Notes: generated by a model not told the origin, from the sequence alone. 64,000 nucleotides of DNA from Phormidium ambiguum IAM M-71 (GCF_001904725.1 NZ_MRCE01000005.1:66269-130268), one strand, 5' to 3'. Positions 41,256 through 50,820 are shown, numbered from the stretch's first letter. Program-made: numbers and translations.

Positions 41256-41942
41256 ATGAAAGAATTTCCTGGCTTTGACTTTGAATGGCGTTCTACCGCA
41301 CTTTTCCGTATAGTTGGCTATGGAATATTAACCTTAGCAGCAATTGATTACCTTAACATTTTCATTCCCGCAAATTTTACTAATCCAGCGTGGGAATTTC
41401 AAATGTTAGCTCAATTAGTAGATAAATCACCTGTACCTTTAATTGGATTAGTGTTTGTATTTTATGGCAAAGATGAATTACGTAAAGATTTAGAAGAATA
41501 CATTTTAAAATTCTTATCTTGGAGTACTTTGGTAGTTGGGATAGGTTATGTTTTGCTGCTTCCTTTAGGAATAAATAATACGTTGCGATTGAATGCTTTT
41601 AATAACGCGCAAATTAATAATCAAGTTAATCAACAAATAACTCAATTACAACAAATTAGCGATCGCCTAAATCAAGCTACATCCCAAACCGAAATCAACA
41701 ATCTTTTTGCCGCCTTAAACCGTCAAGGTAAAACCCCAGACATCAGAAATCCCGAAGAATTAAAAAATCGCATTCAAACTGAAGTTACCACAGCCCAAAC
41801 AAACATCAGAAACCAATCGGAACTCAATCGCAAAAACCTAAGAATTGGGTTAATTAAAAACTCAATAAAATGGAATTTTGGAGCAATAATTTGTGCTGTA
41901 TTATTTATTTATGTTTGGCGAATCACTGATTGGATACGTTAA
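41256..41942 (+). CDS. HpsJ-like membrane protein
   Basis: About 228 aa from the ATG at 41256 (MKEFPGFDFEWRS); an upstream TTG at 41235 is less likely. Three membrane segments in the N-terminal half (around 10-30, 55-72, 88-108), a Gln/Asn-rich coiled coil (about 115-195), and a final membrane helix near 205-222. The pattern WEFQMLAQLVDKSPVPLIGL is typical of HpsJ-like proteins, which are linked to hormogonium polysaccharide secretion and, in some cyanobacteria, to exosortase loci. It lies 180 bases after the exosortase gene. Function is not established. Confidence 0.7.
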   Translation: MKEFPGFDFEWRSTALFRIVGYGILTLAAIDYLNIFIPANFTNPAWEFQMLAQLVDKSPVPLIGLVFVFYGKDELRKDLEEYILKFLSWSTLVVGIGYVLLLPLGINNTLRLNAFNNAQINNQVNQQITQLQQISDRLNQATSQTEINNLFAALNRQGKTPDIRNPEELKNRIQTEVTTAQTNIRNQSELNRKNLRIGLIKNSIKWNFGAIICAVLFIYVWRITDWIR

Positions 41943-41957
41943 TTAAAGGAGTAAATT

Positions 41958-43586
41958 GTGCCATACCTAATTAAAGATCCAGATTCGATCTCTCAAGAAT
42001 TTTATGAATTAGAAGTGGGGGAAAATACCATTGGAAGAGAGAAAGATAATACTATAATTGTTAACGATCCCAGTATCTCTCGTCATCATGCAAAAATTAT
42101 AGTAACTAATAACTTAGTTACTATTAAAGATTTGCAAAGTCGTAATAGCACCTTTGTTAACCAGAGTAAAATTGACTATTGGCAACTCAAAGATGAAGAC
42201 ATAATTCGCTGCGGCAATGTATTTTTTAAGTTTATCACTTCTTTTGAAGTTACCGCAGCAAATGACGACAAAGATGAAAACTTGAACTTGTCAATTGTCA
42301 AAAGTTTATCATTACAACAAAACCATGTAAATATGCAGGATTTACTAAATCAAAATAGTAAAGAAAATCCTGATTCTGTTTTAATGATTCGCCAAAAAAA
42401 TGCCGATCGAAGGACAGTAGATAAATTAAAAATATTACTAGAAGTGAGTAAACAACTTTCCTCACCTGAAGAACCTGAAAAATTGTTAGAAAAAATTCTT
42501 GAGCTACTGTTTAGTATTGTGAGAGTCGATCGCGCAATTATCCTCCTACTTAATGAAGAAACCGGAGAATTAGAACGAAAAGCTGCTAAATTCCGCTTAG
42601 GTGTACCAGAAAAAGAAAAATTTTATAGTACAAAAATAGCTAGATTTGTTTGTCAAAATGGAGATGCTGTTTTAACTTCTGATGCTTGCACAGATAACCG
42701 CTTTCATGATTCGCAATCAATTCTAAAGCAAGCAATTCACGCTTCTATGTGCATCCCAATGAAGCCAAGAGAAAAAGTTATTGGGGTTTTGTATGCCGAC
42801 AATATTTCACTGAGCAATATTTATTCGGAAGAAGACTTAGAATTTCTCACTGCTTTGGTGAATCAAGCTGCGATCGCTATAGAAAATTCACAACTATACG
42901 AACAAATGCAAACAGAAGCAGTGCTGCTGACTAAACTAGAAACTTTTTTCCCAAAAGCAGTAATCAAAAAACTTAAAGAAGAAGGAAATCTAGAAATTAT
43001 TGATACTCAAGTAACAGCCCTTTTTTGTGATATCAGCGGTTTCACAGAAATGTCGGAAAAAATGTCACCCCGTCAAGTAATTGAAATGCTAAACGAATAT
43101 TTTAATGTGATGGTAGAAGATATTGTCTTTAAATATGAAGGCACATTAGAAAAATATATTGGCGATGCTTTGCTTGCCATTTGGGGTGCGCCTTATCAAA
43201 AACCTGATGATGCTGATAGAGCAATTAAAGCCGCAATTGCGATGCAATGGGCTGTTAATTCTTTAAATTTAAAGTGGGGAAAACAGCGTAATTTACAAAT
43301 TCAAATTCATATTGGGATCAATACAGGCAAAGTTGCTGCTGGAAATATTGGTTCGCCTCGCTTAATTCAATATGCAGCAATAGGCGATACAACTAATGTA
43401 ACTAGCCGGATTTGTAGTGTAGCTAATGCAGGTGAGATTTTGATTTCCCAAAGCACTTTTGATAAATTAAGCGATCGCAATCTCCCAATGGAAAAAATGA
43501 CCCCAGTTTTTGTCAAAGGAAAAGCGCAACCTCTTCAGCTTTATCGCCTTAATTGGCAACAAATAAAAAACCAGGTTTCTGCTTAA
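41958..43586 (+). CDS. FHA-GAF-class III adenylate/guanylate cyclase
   Basis: 542 aa from a GTG start after GGAG. Domain order: FHA (residues about 20-95; GENTIGREKD, SISRHHAKI, LQSRNSTFVN), a linker, GAF (about 155-315; VDRAIILLLNEETGELERKA), and a class III nucleotide cyclase (about 345-535). The cyclase retains metal-binding Asp residues in LFCDISGFTEMS and YIGDALLAIWG and the base-pocket region IGDTTNVTSR. It would make cAMP in response to a ligand bound by GAF or to a phosphothreonine partner bound by FHA. The gene starts 15 bases after the HpsJ-like gene and is probably cotranscribed, an intriguing link between surface sorting and cAMP signalling. Confidence 0.93.
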   Translation: MPYLIKDPDSISQEFYELEVGENTIGREKDNTIIVNDPSISRHHAKIIVTNNLVTIKDLQSRNSTFVNQSKIDYWQLKDEDIIRCGNVFFKFITSFEVTAANDDKDENLNLSIVKSLSLQQNHVNMQDLLNQNSKENPDSVLMIRQKNADRRTVDKLKILLEVSKQLSSPEEPEKLLEKILELLFSIVRVDRAIILLLNEETGELERKAAKFRLGVPEKEKFYSTKIARFVCQNGDAVLTSDACTDNRFHDSQSILKQAIHASMCIPMKPREKVIGVLYADNISLSNIYSEEDLEFLTALVNQAAIAIENSQLYEQMQTEAVLLTKLETFFPKAVIKKLKEEGNLEIIDTQVTALFCDISGFTEMSEKMSPRQVIEMLNEYFNVMVEDIVFKYEGTLEKYIGDALLAIWGAPYQKPDDADRAIKAAIAMQWAVNSLNLKWGKQRNLQIQIHIGINTGKVAAGNIGSPRLIQYAAIGDTTNVTSRICSVANAGEILISQSTFDKLSDRNLPMEKMTPVFVKGKAQPLQLYRLNWQQIKNQVSA

Positions 43587-43602
43587 TTGCAAGAAACCTG
43601 GT
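43570..43602. terminator. Hairpin ACCAGGTTTCT / AGAAACCTGGT
   Basis: Eleven-base perfect arms; the left arm covers the last codons of the cyclase gene. It separates it from the convergent GH57 gene and can terminate on either strand. Confidence 0.6.
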
Positions 43603-43665
43603 AGATGAGATTTACGAAATTAAAAAAGTGCGGAGGTGCATTCTGTAGCACAGTCAAAACAACAA

Positions 43666-45255
43666 TTAACCCGCTCGATAAGTGCGATAGTTGATATTGG
43701 GAAAAATGTTATCAATTCCCTCAACTTTTTGTAACCAACCGCTATCAATTTTCCCAGCATTGATGTCATCATAAAGCTTATTAAAACGCATCAAATGCGA
43801 TCGCGTCCGGCGCACAGCATAAGGAACCATCGTCCCAGTTCGCATAATAAACGCCCAATCAGAAGACTGCGCCAGCAACAATTCACGCGCCGCCTGATTT
43901 AACGCCCGCCATTCCAACTCATCAGCTGCATCTCGCGCCGCCAACTCAATCATTCTCTCCGCAGCCTTATGCAAATAAGGATAAATCCAAGCATTAGTTT
44001 CATTCAACCAATACTCATGGAAACCTTTGTAACCCCAACTCGACTGAGCCAAACGAATCACTTGTTGAGTCGGGTATTTCCGCAGATAATCAGCTAAATG
44101 AGTCATTTCATAAGTACTTTGGTCATACCAAGTCTTACGAAACAGAGAATCTAAAAACCAAGGGCCTTCGTACCACCAGTGACCGAACAATTCTGCATCA
44201 TAAGGAGAAAGTACGATCGGTCTTTTCTGCATCACATTATATAAATGCCTCACCTGCTGTTCGCGGTTATACATAAAATTACCCGCGTGTTCCGCAGCCT
44301 TTTCCCGCGCCCAATAGGGGTCATAGAGAGCTTTCTCTCCCAAACCTAACCCCCGACCAGTAATTTTGTGATACTTAATCCCCGTATTCTTGCGTTGACC
44401 ATTGGGCATAATGTAAGGCTTGATATATTCATATTCCGCCTCCCAACCCAAATCCTTATAAAATTCCCGATACTCAGGATCGCCAGGATAACCTAATTGA
44501 GAAGACCAAACCTGATGGGAAGATTCATGATCCCGACCAAAAGCCGCAATCCCAGACTCCGTAAACACCGGAGTATAAGTCCCAAAACGCGGACGCGGAC
44601 GACCATAAAGCATCGCGTGCCCATCAATAATGAAATAGCGCAAACCAGCATCCGCCAGCATTCGCTCTAAACCATCATAATAAGCACACTCAGGCAACCA
44701 TATTCCTCTAGCCGGACGACCAAAACATTCCTCGTAATGTTCGCAAGCAACTTTAATTTGTGCCCACACCGCTTGCGGGTACATATTCATTAAAGGCAAG
44801 TAGCCATGAGTTGCCCCACAAGTGATGATTTCTAAGTTATTGCTATCTTGGTATTGCTTAAAAGCCTTTATCAAGTCACCGTCATAACGTTCCCAGTACT
44901 CACGAGTATCCTGAAAATCCTTAGCGTAGAACTCTGATAAGTACTTCAGATGACCGTGATGACGGTTATGTTCGATTTCCTTTTCAGCCAGTTCTTGTAA
45001 CTTAGCTAAGTGATCGTCATAACGTTCTTGCAAGAGAGAGTCGCGCAGCATAGACACCAGCGGTGGTGTCAGCGTCATGGTGATTTTGAAATCTATACCG
45101 TCTCGCTTTAATCCCTCAAATATGCGTAACAAAGGAATGTAAGTTTCTGTAATGGCTTCATAAAGCCACTCTTCTTCTAAGACATAATCACTCTCAGGAT
45201 GCCGCACAAAAGGTAAGTGGGCGTGAAGAACAAGGGCGAGGTAGCCAATAGCCAT
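43666..45255 (-). CDS. GH57 family 1,4-alpha-glucan branching enzyme (DUF1957)
   Basis: About 529 aa from the internal ATG at 45255 (MAIGYLALVLHAHLPFVRHP), the normal GH57 start; ten extra residues of the longer frame do not fit. The catalytic nucleophile Glu lies in GIWLPECAYYDG and the acid Asp in SPYDAELFGHWWYEGPW. A C-terminal helical region (DUF1957 and following) completes the TK1436-like branching enzyme fold. It adds alpha-1,6 branches to glycogen. Cyanobacteria often carry it in addition to GlgB. Monocistronic, with a T/C-rich run upstream. Confidence 0.92.
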   Translation of the reverse strand: MAIGYLALVLHAHLPFVRHPESDYVLEEEWLYEAITETYIPLLRIFEGLKRDGIDFKITMTLTPPLVSMLRDSLLQERYDDHLAKLQELAEKEIEHNRHHGHLKYLSEFYAKDFQDTREYWERYDGDLIKAFKQYQDSNNLEIITCGATHGYLPLMNMYPQAVWAQIKVACEHYEECFGRPARGIWLPECAYYDGLERMLADAGLRYFIIDGHAMLYGRPRPRFGTYTPVFTESGIAAFGRDHESSHQVWSSQLGYPGDPEYREFYKDLGWEAEYEYIKPYIMPNGQRKNTGIKYHKITGRGLGLGEKALYDPYWAREKAAEHAGNFMYNREQQVRHLYNVMQKRPIVLSPYDAELFGHWWYEGPWFLDSLFRKTWYDQSTYEMTHLADYLRKYPTQQVIRLAQSSWGYKGFHEYWLNETNAWIYPYLHKAAERMIELAARDAADELEWRALNQAARELLLAQSSDWAFIMRTGTMVPYAVRRTRSHLMRFNKLYDDINAGKIDSGWLQKVEGIDNIFPNINYRTYRAG

Positions 45256-45603
45256 AGTGAATGAGCCGTGTTGAAATAGGGTCAAACTGCGGCAGTAAAG
45301 GGAAGCTTTTGCAGTATTTTAAGATTTTAGTCGAAAGCTGTCGGAGAAGAGAAAAGTACTGACGACTTTGCTAAATTTTGCTGATTTATTCGCCGGACTA
45401 AGCGATCGCGCATTTAAATCATTTATTGAGACCGCAGGGGGGAAAAGGTCAAAATTCCCTTTCCCCCTTTTCCCTCTTTTCCCTTTCCCCCTTTCCCCCT
45501 TTCCCCTTTTTCCCCTTTCCCCTTCCCCCCAGTTGCAAAATTAGCGATCGCTTATCCCAAGTTTTCATTAGAATTCCTGTATGTTGTCTGCAACTCTGGA
45601 TTT
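45256..45603. other. Intergenic region with a C/T-rich tandem tract
   Basis: 348 bases of divergent promoter region. 45440-45535 is a nearly pure pyrimidine tract built of CCCTTTCC-like units, a polypurine/polypyrimidine mirror-like sequence that could form a triplex. A plus-strand frame through it is low complexity and not a gene. Confidence 0.6.
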
Positions 45604-46194
45604 ATGCAATTACAAGGATTATCGCCAAGACTAGTCAACGACAGAGAGGATTTAACCTTAACTTCCTCATTAGACCCAGTGCAGTTGGACAGCATCAAAG
45701 CCCAACTGGAAGAAATTTTTCTAGCCTTAGAAGCATTGGCAGGAGTTGATGAACAGGCCATACTCACAGCAGCAACTCAGCTAGAAATGCAGCCAACAAT
45801 GCTAGAACGAGTCGCCTTATGGCAAAGACAGCAGCGTTTAAGTGAAAATGCGGGAATAGTGGAAACGGAAAGATTAGATGTTGAGGATTTGCGATCGCTA
45901 ACCTTAATTATCTGCCAACTAGCCAAACAAAACCAAGAACTAATTCGTCGTGCCGTAGCCCTCCTAGAACAACTAACCGAAGAACAACGAGAAATTCAAA
46001 CCTCCAGTCTCCTAGCTGACTACATCAACACCTTCAGCAAGCTATACTCTGAGGGCAACAAACACCAAACAACATCAACCCCAGAAAACCTAACTCAGCT
46101 AGCACTCAAAAAAATCATGGACTTACTTTTCTACAGCACATCCAGCGGACATCAACGCCTCTGGTTCTCCCTCTTAGAAAAAACACACCAATAA
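45604..46194 (+). CDS. DUF3038 family protein
   Basis: 196-aa cytoplasmic, helix-rich protein of a cyanobacteria-specific family. It starts MQLQGLSPRLVNDREDLTL; recognisable parts are LDPVQLDSIKAQLEEIFLAL, followed later by VALWQRQQRLSENA and LRSLTLIICQLAKQNQELIR. It precedes the DUF4335 gene by 97 bases in the same direction, a conserved pairing in cyanobacteria that suggests a joint function at the cell envelope. No biochemical role is known to me. Confidence 0.82.
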   Translation: MQLQGLSPRLVNDREDLTLTSSLDPVQLDSIKAQLEEIFLALEALAGVDEQAILTAATQLEMQPTMLERVALWQRQQRLSENAGIVETERLDVEDLRSLTLIICQLAKQNQELIRRAVALLEQLTEEQREIQTSSLLADYINTFSKLYSEGNKHQTTSTPENLTQLALKKIMDLLFYSTSSGHQRLWFSLLEKTHQ

Positions 46195-46291
46195 ACCACA
46201 AACACCATAAACAGTCTTTCCCTTACACCCTTCTGCTATAACTCAAAACTTAAGAAAACAACTCTCCCTGACGAATTCAAACATTGCCATT

Positions 46292-48271
46292 ATGTCTTCC
46301 AACTCAGTTCTGCGACGTTACACCCCACCCACCTGCACCCTAGAAATAGTCTCCCAAGGCTCACCCCTACATCGCTGGGTTAGTCGTTCCGTCCTTAACC
46401 AACTCAACTTTTCCCTCAACTTCGACGACCCACGACTACCCGAAGAACAGCGAGTCACCATCAATGGCGATAAAACCCAACTAGAAACACTACACCAAGA
46501 AGTAAAAGCATACATTCAAAATTTTTTAGTCCAGAAACCGGAAAACTTCCCCGGAAACCAAACAATATTCCCAACCCAACCACAAACACCAAGCATCACC
46601 GAAGCAGACAAAGATTTAACAGATAACTTTCCACAAACCACCCAAACCGAATTACCACCCACCACACAAGAGAACTATCAACCAACCACTACCCCCGGAA
46701 CCACTAACTTACCCCCACACAACCTAAACTTAGCCAAAGCAAATCACGGCATTTACTTACAGCCGCGCAATTTGCTTTCCCACGATTTATTCCTGGGTTC
46801 TCTAGCTACCCCAGAATCAGGGCTAGCCATCAACCTCAGTTTGCTGCAATTATTCGACTTAGCCACAGCCCTAGAAGAATACAACGCCGAACAAAAAGGT
46901 ATAACCAATAATCGCCGCACCACAGGGCGCAAACTGCCCCCCTACTGGGCAATTTCTGCCGCAATGGTAGCCGCCACAGTTGGCTTAACCGCAGGAATTG
47001 CCAAAATTGTAGACCAAGGGAAACGCGCACCCGAACCAACCCCCGCCGTTATTAACCCCACCGCTGACCCAAATCAAACCAATCCCGCCACACAACAACC
47101 AGTTGTAGTTGTCCCCTCTCCCTTACCCGCACCAACACCAGGAGTAGTAATCGCCACACCAACACCCGGAACTACCCTACAAACTCTACCATCTGCACCA
47201 GGACTAGCAGGCAACCAAACTCCTAATCCCACCAATACACCCATGTTAGGAAACAACACTACTGGGACTCCTGCTCAAATACCACCATTGGGAATCACTC
47301 CCACCACCCCCACATCTCCACTAGGAACTAATGGAGTAACGACAACTTCCCCCGGAGGATTGCCACCAGGAACATATCGCATAGGTAGCACGCCTACTGG
47401 CACTCCCGGCTTTTCACCTAATCCCAACACCACATCTCAGGGAACTATTAATATCCCAGTAAATAACAACACAACAGCAGCTAACCCGCAAAAACCATCT
47501 GTTACTTCAACACCAACAAGACAAGCCAAACCGCAAACGAGAAACACTCCACAAAACAATTCTCCTAGCCCAACTTCCGTACAAATGTTTCCCAGAGAAA
47601 CATCACCCCAGTTATCACCAATGCTGTCAACTTTTTCAGCAACACCACTAGCAACAACTCCCCTACCTTCCGCTGTGGAACAAAGTACTCAAACTCCAGC
47701 GAAGCCAAGTCCAGCAGCAACACCAACCAAGCCAAAACCACAAGAAAACCCTCAATTAGCTGGATTAGGTCATCAATTAGGAACTTCTACTGCTGAACCT
47801 TTGTTTTCCAATACATTAAGACGACAGCAAAACGCACAAACTACGGAAACCGGAGAACAAAAGAATTCGGAAGTTACAGCTACCAACACTTCCGATGCGC
47901 CGACTGTAGCGACTTTAGCTACTGATACTACTCGCAAAAATAGCTCGGCTGCAAATCCTGGTAATAGTAACTCTCTGTTTGACCAAATACCACAAGTAGC
48001 AGAAGCAAGACAGTTTTTTGAGCAACGCTGGCAACCCCCTTCTGGTTTGACTCAAGAGCAAATTGAGTACACTTTAGCTCTCAATGCGGATGGTACGATT
48101 AAGCAAATAACTCCACGAGGCCAAGTAGCACAAATTTACTTAGACCGTACTCAAATGCCTTTAACAGGTGAACCTTTTGTTTCGCCTGTGGACGGTGGAC
48201 GGACTCCTGAAATTCTGTTGATTTTGCATAAAAACGGTAAGGTAGAAACCCGTTTACAAACTTTGAATTAG
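46292..48271 (+). CDS. DUF4335 domain protein with long Pro/Thr linker
   Basis: 659 aa. The N-terminal DUF4335 region (about 1-205) begins LRRYTPPTCTLEIVSQGSPL, with a Pro/Thr/Gln-rich insert near 85-150. One membrane segment (about 219-240, AISAAMVAATVGLTAGIA) anchors it. About 310 residues of very Pro/Thr/Asn-rich low-complexity sequence would span the periplasm, and a folded C-terminal part (about 560-659, FFEQRWQPPSGLTQEQIEYT) ends it. This is a TonB- or SPOR-like layout. It pairs with the DUF3038 gene upstream. Function unknown. Confidence 0.82.
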   Translation: MSSNSVLRRYTPPTCTLEIVSQGSPLHRWVSRSVLNQLNFSLNFDDPRLPEEQRVTINGDKTQLETLHQEVKAYIQNFLVQKPENFPGNQTIFPTQPQTPSITEADKDLTDNFPQTTQTELPPTTQENYQPTTTPGTTNLPPHNLNLAKANHGIYLQPRNLLSHDLFLGSLATPESGLAINLSLLQLFDLATALEEYNAEQKGITNNRRTTGRKLPPYWAISAAMVAATVGLTAGIAKIVDQGKRAPEPTPAVINPTADPNQTNPATQQPVVVVPSPLPAPTPGVVIATPTPGTTLQTLPSAPGLAGNQTPNPTNTPMLGNNTTGTPAQIPPLGITPTTPTSPLGTNGVTTTSPGGLPPGTYRIGSTPTGTPGFSPNPNTTSQGTINIPVNNNTTAANPQKPSVTSTPTRQAKPQTRNTPQNNSPSPTSVQMFPRETSPQLSPMLSTFSATPLATTPLPSAVEQSTQTPAKPSPAATPTKPKPQENPQLAGLGHQLGTSTAEPLFSNTLRRQQNAQTTETGEQKNSEVTATNTSDAPTVATLATDTTRKNSSAANPGNSNSLFDQIPQVAEARQFFEQRWQPPSGLTQEQIEYTLALNADGTIKQITPRGQVAQIYLDRTQMPLTGEPFVSPVDGGRTPEILLILHKNGKVETRLQTLN

Positions 48272-48582
48272 ATTCCTACACCAATTTAGACTCATATCAT
48301 GTCTGGCTAATTCAACCACAATATCCCCTAGCCCCCTCCCAGGATTACTCCGTTGTCATCAATTAAATTAAATAGACGGGGGGATGAGGGGCACAGGGGA
48401 CAAGGGGACAAGGAGATTTTTACCTTTTACCTTTCTTTCCTTCTGCCTTCTGCCTTCTGCCTTCTGCCTTCTGCTATAAAAATCGCACCGCCTGAAAAAA
48501 GGTTGGTGCGATTTTGTTTGGAGCTTAAAGGGCAAATTTCGATTTACTAAATTTTTATTTTTTATTACAAACAGGGAAGTAG
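48272..48582. repeat. Intergenic region with CTTCTGC heptamer repeats and a terminator
   Basis: 311 bases. CTTCTGC units are repeated five times at about 48439-48474 (short tandem repeat type common in filamentous cyanobacteria), preceded by GGGGACAAGG units. The reverse complement of the same heptamer is found at 50822-50880. The region ends in the terminator at 48479-48515. Confidence 0.75.
48479..48515. terminator. Bidirectional terminator AAAATCGCACC / GGTGCGATTTT
   Basis: Eleven-base perfect arms around a 15-base loop, with A-run and T-run on the outer sides, between the convergent DUF4335 and small Cys-rich protein genes. Confidence 0.8.
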
Positions 48583-48891
48583 CTACACAGAAATTTTTTC
48601 ACTTTGGGTAACTTTGTATGAATCTACGTAGCTTGCTTCTAACTCTTCTACAGGAGAAGCTGGTGTAGATTCCATTGGGATTACCTCTGTTACTTTTAGC
48701 ACCTGAGTTTGCAGGTTGAAGATTTCTTCTAAGCTTTCCCAAGATGGTGCAAAAGGAGGTAAAGCTAAGGAACAGGCTTTCCAGCCACCTCGAACAGGAA
48801 CACCAAGCTGTTGGCAGTTTCCACCTCTTCTTCCTTCTGGGGTGTAAAACCGACAAGACTTACAGGCTGAAGTAACAGGATTGAGCGCCAT
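48583..48891 (-). CDS. Small conserved cyanobacterial protein with a four-Cys N-terminal motif
   Basis: 102 aa. The N-terminal 45 residues hold CKSCRFY, a basic RRGGNCQQL and GWKACSLALPPF: four cysteines in a CxxC-x(n)-C-x(n)-C layout that may bind zinc or an iron-sulfur cluster. The C-terminal half is acidic and less ordered. I have a general memory of such proteins being conserved in cyanobacteria but not of a function. There is no signal peptide. It is monocistronic, with a 672-base noncoding region upstream. Confidence 0.75.
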   Translation of the reverse strand: MALNPVTSACKSCRFYTPEGRRGGNCQQLGVPVRGGWKACSLALPPFAPSWESLEEIFNLQTQVLKVTEVIPMESTPASPVEELEASYVDSYKVTQSEKISV

Positions 48892-49563
48892 CGGATTTCT
48901 CTACTTCTTTGCAGCGGTCACTGCGGAACTTTATTTATAATCCAGTTATCGCAAATTGCTAAAAGAGAAATTTTGGCTTCAAATATTTATCCTGTCTAGG
49001 TTTTAGCGATCCCAAAGGTAAATTAAATTTTAGATTCTTTTCATTTTTACTTTAACAAACTTATACATAATGTAAGTGAGAACTCGATTGATATCTATAA
49101 GAACAGATCTGGGATCAATGTAAACCTTAAGTCACTGACTTATAATAGTTGAATGTTTTGCCTCTAGGGATTACACTTACCAATATATTTATAATTGAAT
49201 AACGCTGAAGAAAATTTTTTCGGTTACTTTATCTAGTAAAATTAGATATCTTACTTGGGGATCGGGTATTTATAAGGAGCTTTTTTTACGTTAATATATA
49301 GTTTTTTATAAAGAAAAAGGTATTTTTAGGTTAGATTACGATCGATTAGAGCAAATCCTTGTTAGGGAAAAATCCTACTTAAGTAGGAGAAGTTATCTAA
49401 AGTCACTGTAAAATACGAAAATTCAGGTAATTTACTGAAATTGTTCAGTTGTTTTGCTTTGATTACATTTTTATAGATGAGAGAGAAAGCTGTATAAGCT
49501 TAAGTAGCAGCAATTAACAGTTTTATCTACGATAATTGTCCTTACTACCCAAGAAGTTTTGCT
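48892..49563. other. 672-bp AT-rich noncoding region
   Basis: Divergent promoter region between the four-Cys protein and the SPOR protein. CCTACTTAAGTAGG at 49374-49387 is a perfect 14-bp palindrome that could be a regulator site. No ORF, repeat array or RNA gene was recognised. Confidence 0.5.
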
Positions 49564-50820
49564 ATGAGTCAACTTTCACCTGTTGAGCCATTGCCAGAAA
49601 CCACTCTGAACCAACCTTGCTCTCCGATGGTACAGGGTGTACTCAGCTGTTTAGATGTGCAGCTAGAGGAAGAAATAGCTCATTATCGCCGTAAACGTCC
49701 GATTAAACCAGCGCACCAGGGGGTTGCGACTAAGAGTGCTGTTGGTAAGAAAGGTTTAGATTTGATTTCTGTTCCAGCTACGGAAAGTCAGGTTCAACCT
49801 GAAAATCCGCCAGTAAAAGAGTTGGTGACAGAGCCGCCTTTAAATCAAGATTTACTAGGGGCGGAAACAACGCCTTTATCTGATGAGGAAACTAGTAATG
49901 CTGCATCTGTTTTAAATGGGAGAGCAAATGTGGCAGGGGAGGCAAAACTAGAGGGGAAAAATCCGCCTGCTAGTTTGGGTTTAACCAATTCTGTGGCGAG
50001 AAAAGAGTTGCCTGATGAGTATTTGGAATCTTCGGAAGCGCTGCTGAAAAATCTGGAGGATGATGAGTTTGTTGAGCCAACAGCAAGTTCTAGTAATAAG
50101 CTGATGACTCCGTTGGGGATTGGTTCGCTGTTGCTGTTGTTGGTGGGAGCGGTTACTCTGGGTTATGTGGCAATGAATCCGGCTACGATTAGCCATTTGG
50201 CTGGGAATAAACAGTCGGAAAATTCTTCGAGAGTGGCGGCTGGTGGTGGCAAAAATGTGGCTGGGATTCCAAATTCGCCTAATCTGGCAGAGCAGGAGTT
50301 TGTGAATTTGAATTTGGAAACGCTGGCTACGGTTAATCCTAGAGGTTCTGCTGTGAGTCGGGTGGTGCCGGGAGCGACGAAGGCTCAAGTGCCTGTAAAT
50401 CCTCCTGCGCCTTTGCCTACTCCGACGGGGAGTTCTTCTAGGCTGGATTTACCTTCGGTGTTGATTCCGCCTGCGGTTCAATCGGGGATTCTTCCTCCAC
50501 AGGTGGTACAACCTCCTGTTCCGACAACTGCGCCGAAGGTTGTGACTTCTCCGAAGCCGAAGGCGGGTGCTACTGGTAATGCTTCGGCGACTAAGCCTAC
50601 TGTTAAGAAGAAGGCGGAGAATAAGTTTTTGGTGATTATGTCTTATGGTGGCGATCGCAGTTTAGCTCAAGCTCGCAAGGTTGCACCACAAGCTTTGGTA
50701 CGCCAACTTAAACCAGGCAGAGCTATTCAATTGTCTGCATTTCCCGATCAAAAAGCTGCACAAAAGAAAGTTCAAGCTTTGCAAAAGCAAGGAATTTCGG
50801 CAAGAGTGTATCGGCTTTAG
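49564..50820 (+). CDS. Single-pass membrane protein with C-terminal SPOR-like domain
   Basis: 418 aa. An N-terminal cytoplasmic region (1-178) contains SCLDVQLEEEIAHYRRKRP, a segment seen in related cyanobacterial proteins. One membrane helix follows (about 180-204, GIGSLLLLLVGAVTLGYVAM), then a Pro/Ala/Ser-rich periplasmic linker and a C-terminal SPOR-like domain (about 352-418; LVIMSYGGDRSLAQARKVAP and AIQLSAFPDQKAAQKKVQAL). SPOR domains bind peptidoglycan stripped of stem peptides at division sites, so a cell-division or wall role is likely but inferred. Heptamer repeats follow its stop codon. Confidence 0.82.
   Translation: MSQLSPVEPLPETTLNQPCSPMVQGVLSCLDVQLEEEIAHYRRKRPIKPAHQGVATKSAVGKKGLDLISVPATESQVQPENPPVKELVTEPPLNQDLLGAETTPLSDEETSNAASVLNGRANVAGEAKLEGKNPPASLGLTNSVARKELPDEYLESSEALLKNLEDDEFVEPTASSSNKLMTPLGIGSLLLLLVGAVTLGYVAMNPATISHLAGNKQSENSSRVAAGGGKNVAGIPNSPNLAEQEFVNLNLETLATVNPRGSAVSRVVPGATKAQVPVNPPAPLPTPTGSSSRLDLPSVLIPPAVQSGILPPQVVQPPVPTTAPKVVTSPKPKAGATGNASATKPTVKKKAENKFLVIMSYGGDRSLAQARKVAPQALVRQLKPGRAIQLSAFPDQKAAQKKVQALQKQGISARVYRL

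Noticed and set aside
45426-45749. 107-aa ORF through the pyrimidine tract
   Set aside because: Low-complexity Ser/Pro/Phe translation of a C/T tract that overlaps the DUF3038 gene in another frame.
49981-50388. 135-aa minus-strand ORF rich in His/Arg/Ser
   Set aside because: Antisense to the membrane segment and linker of the SPOR protein; composition is an artefact of the reverse frame.
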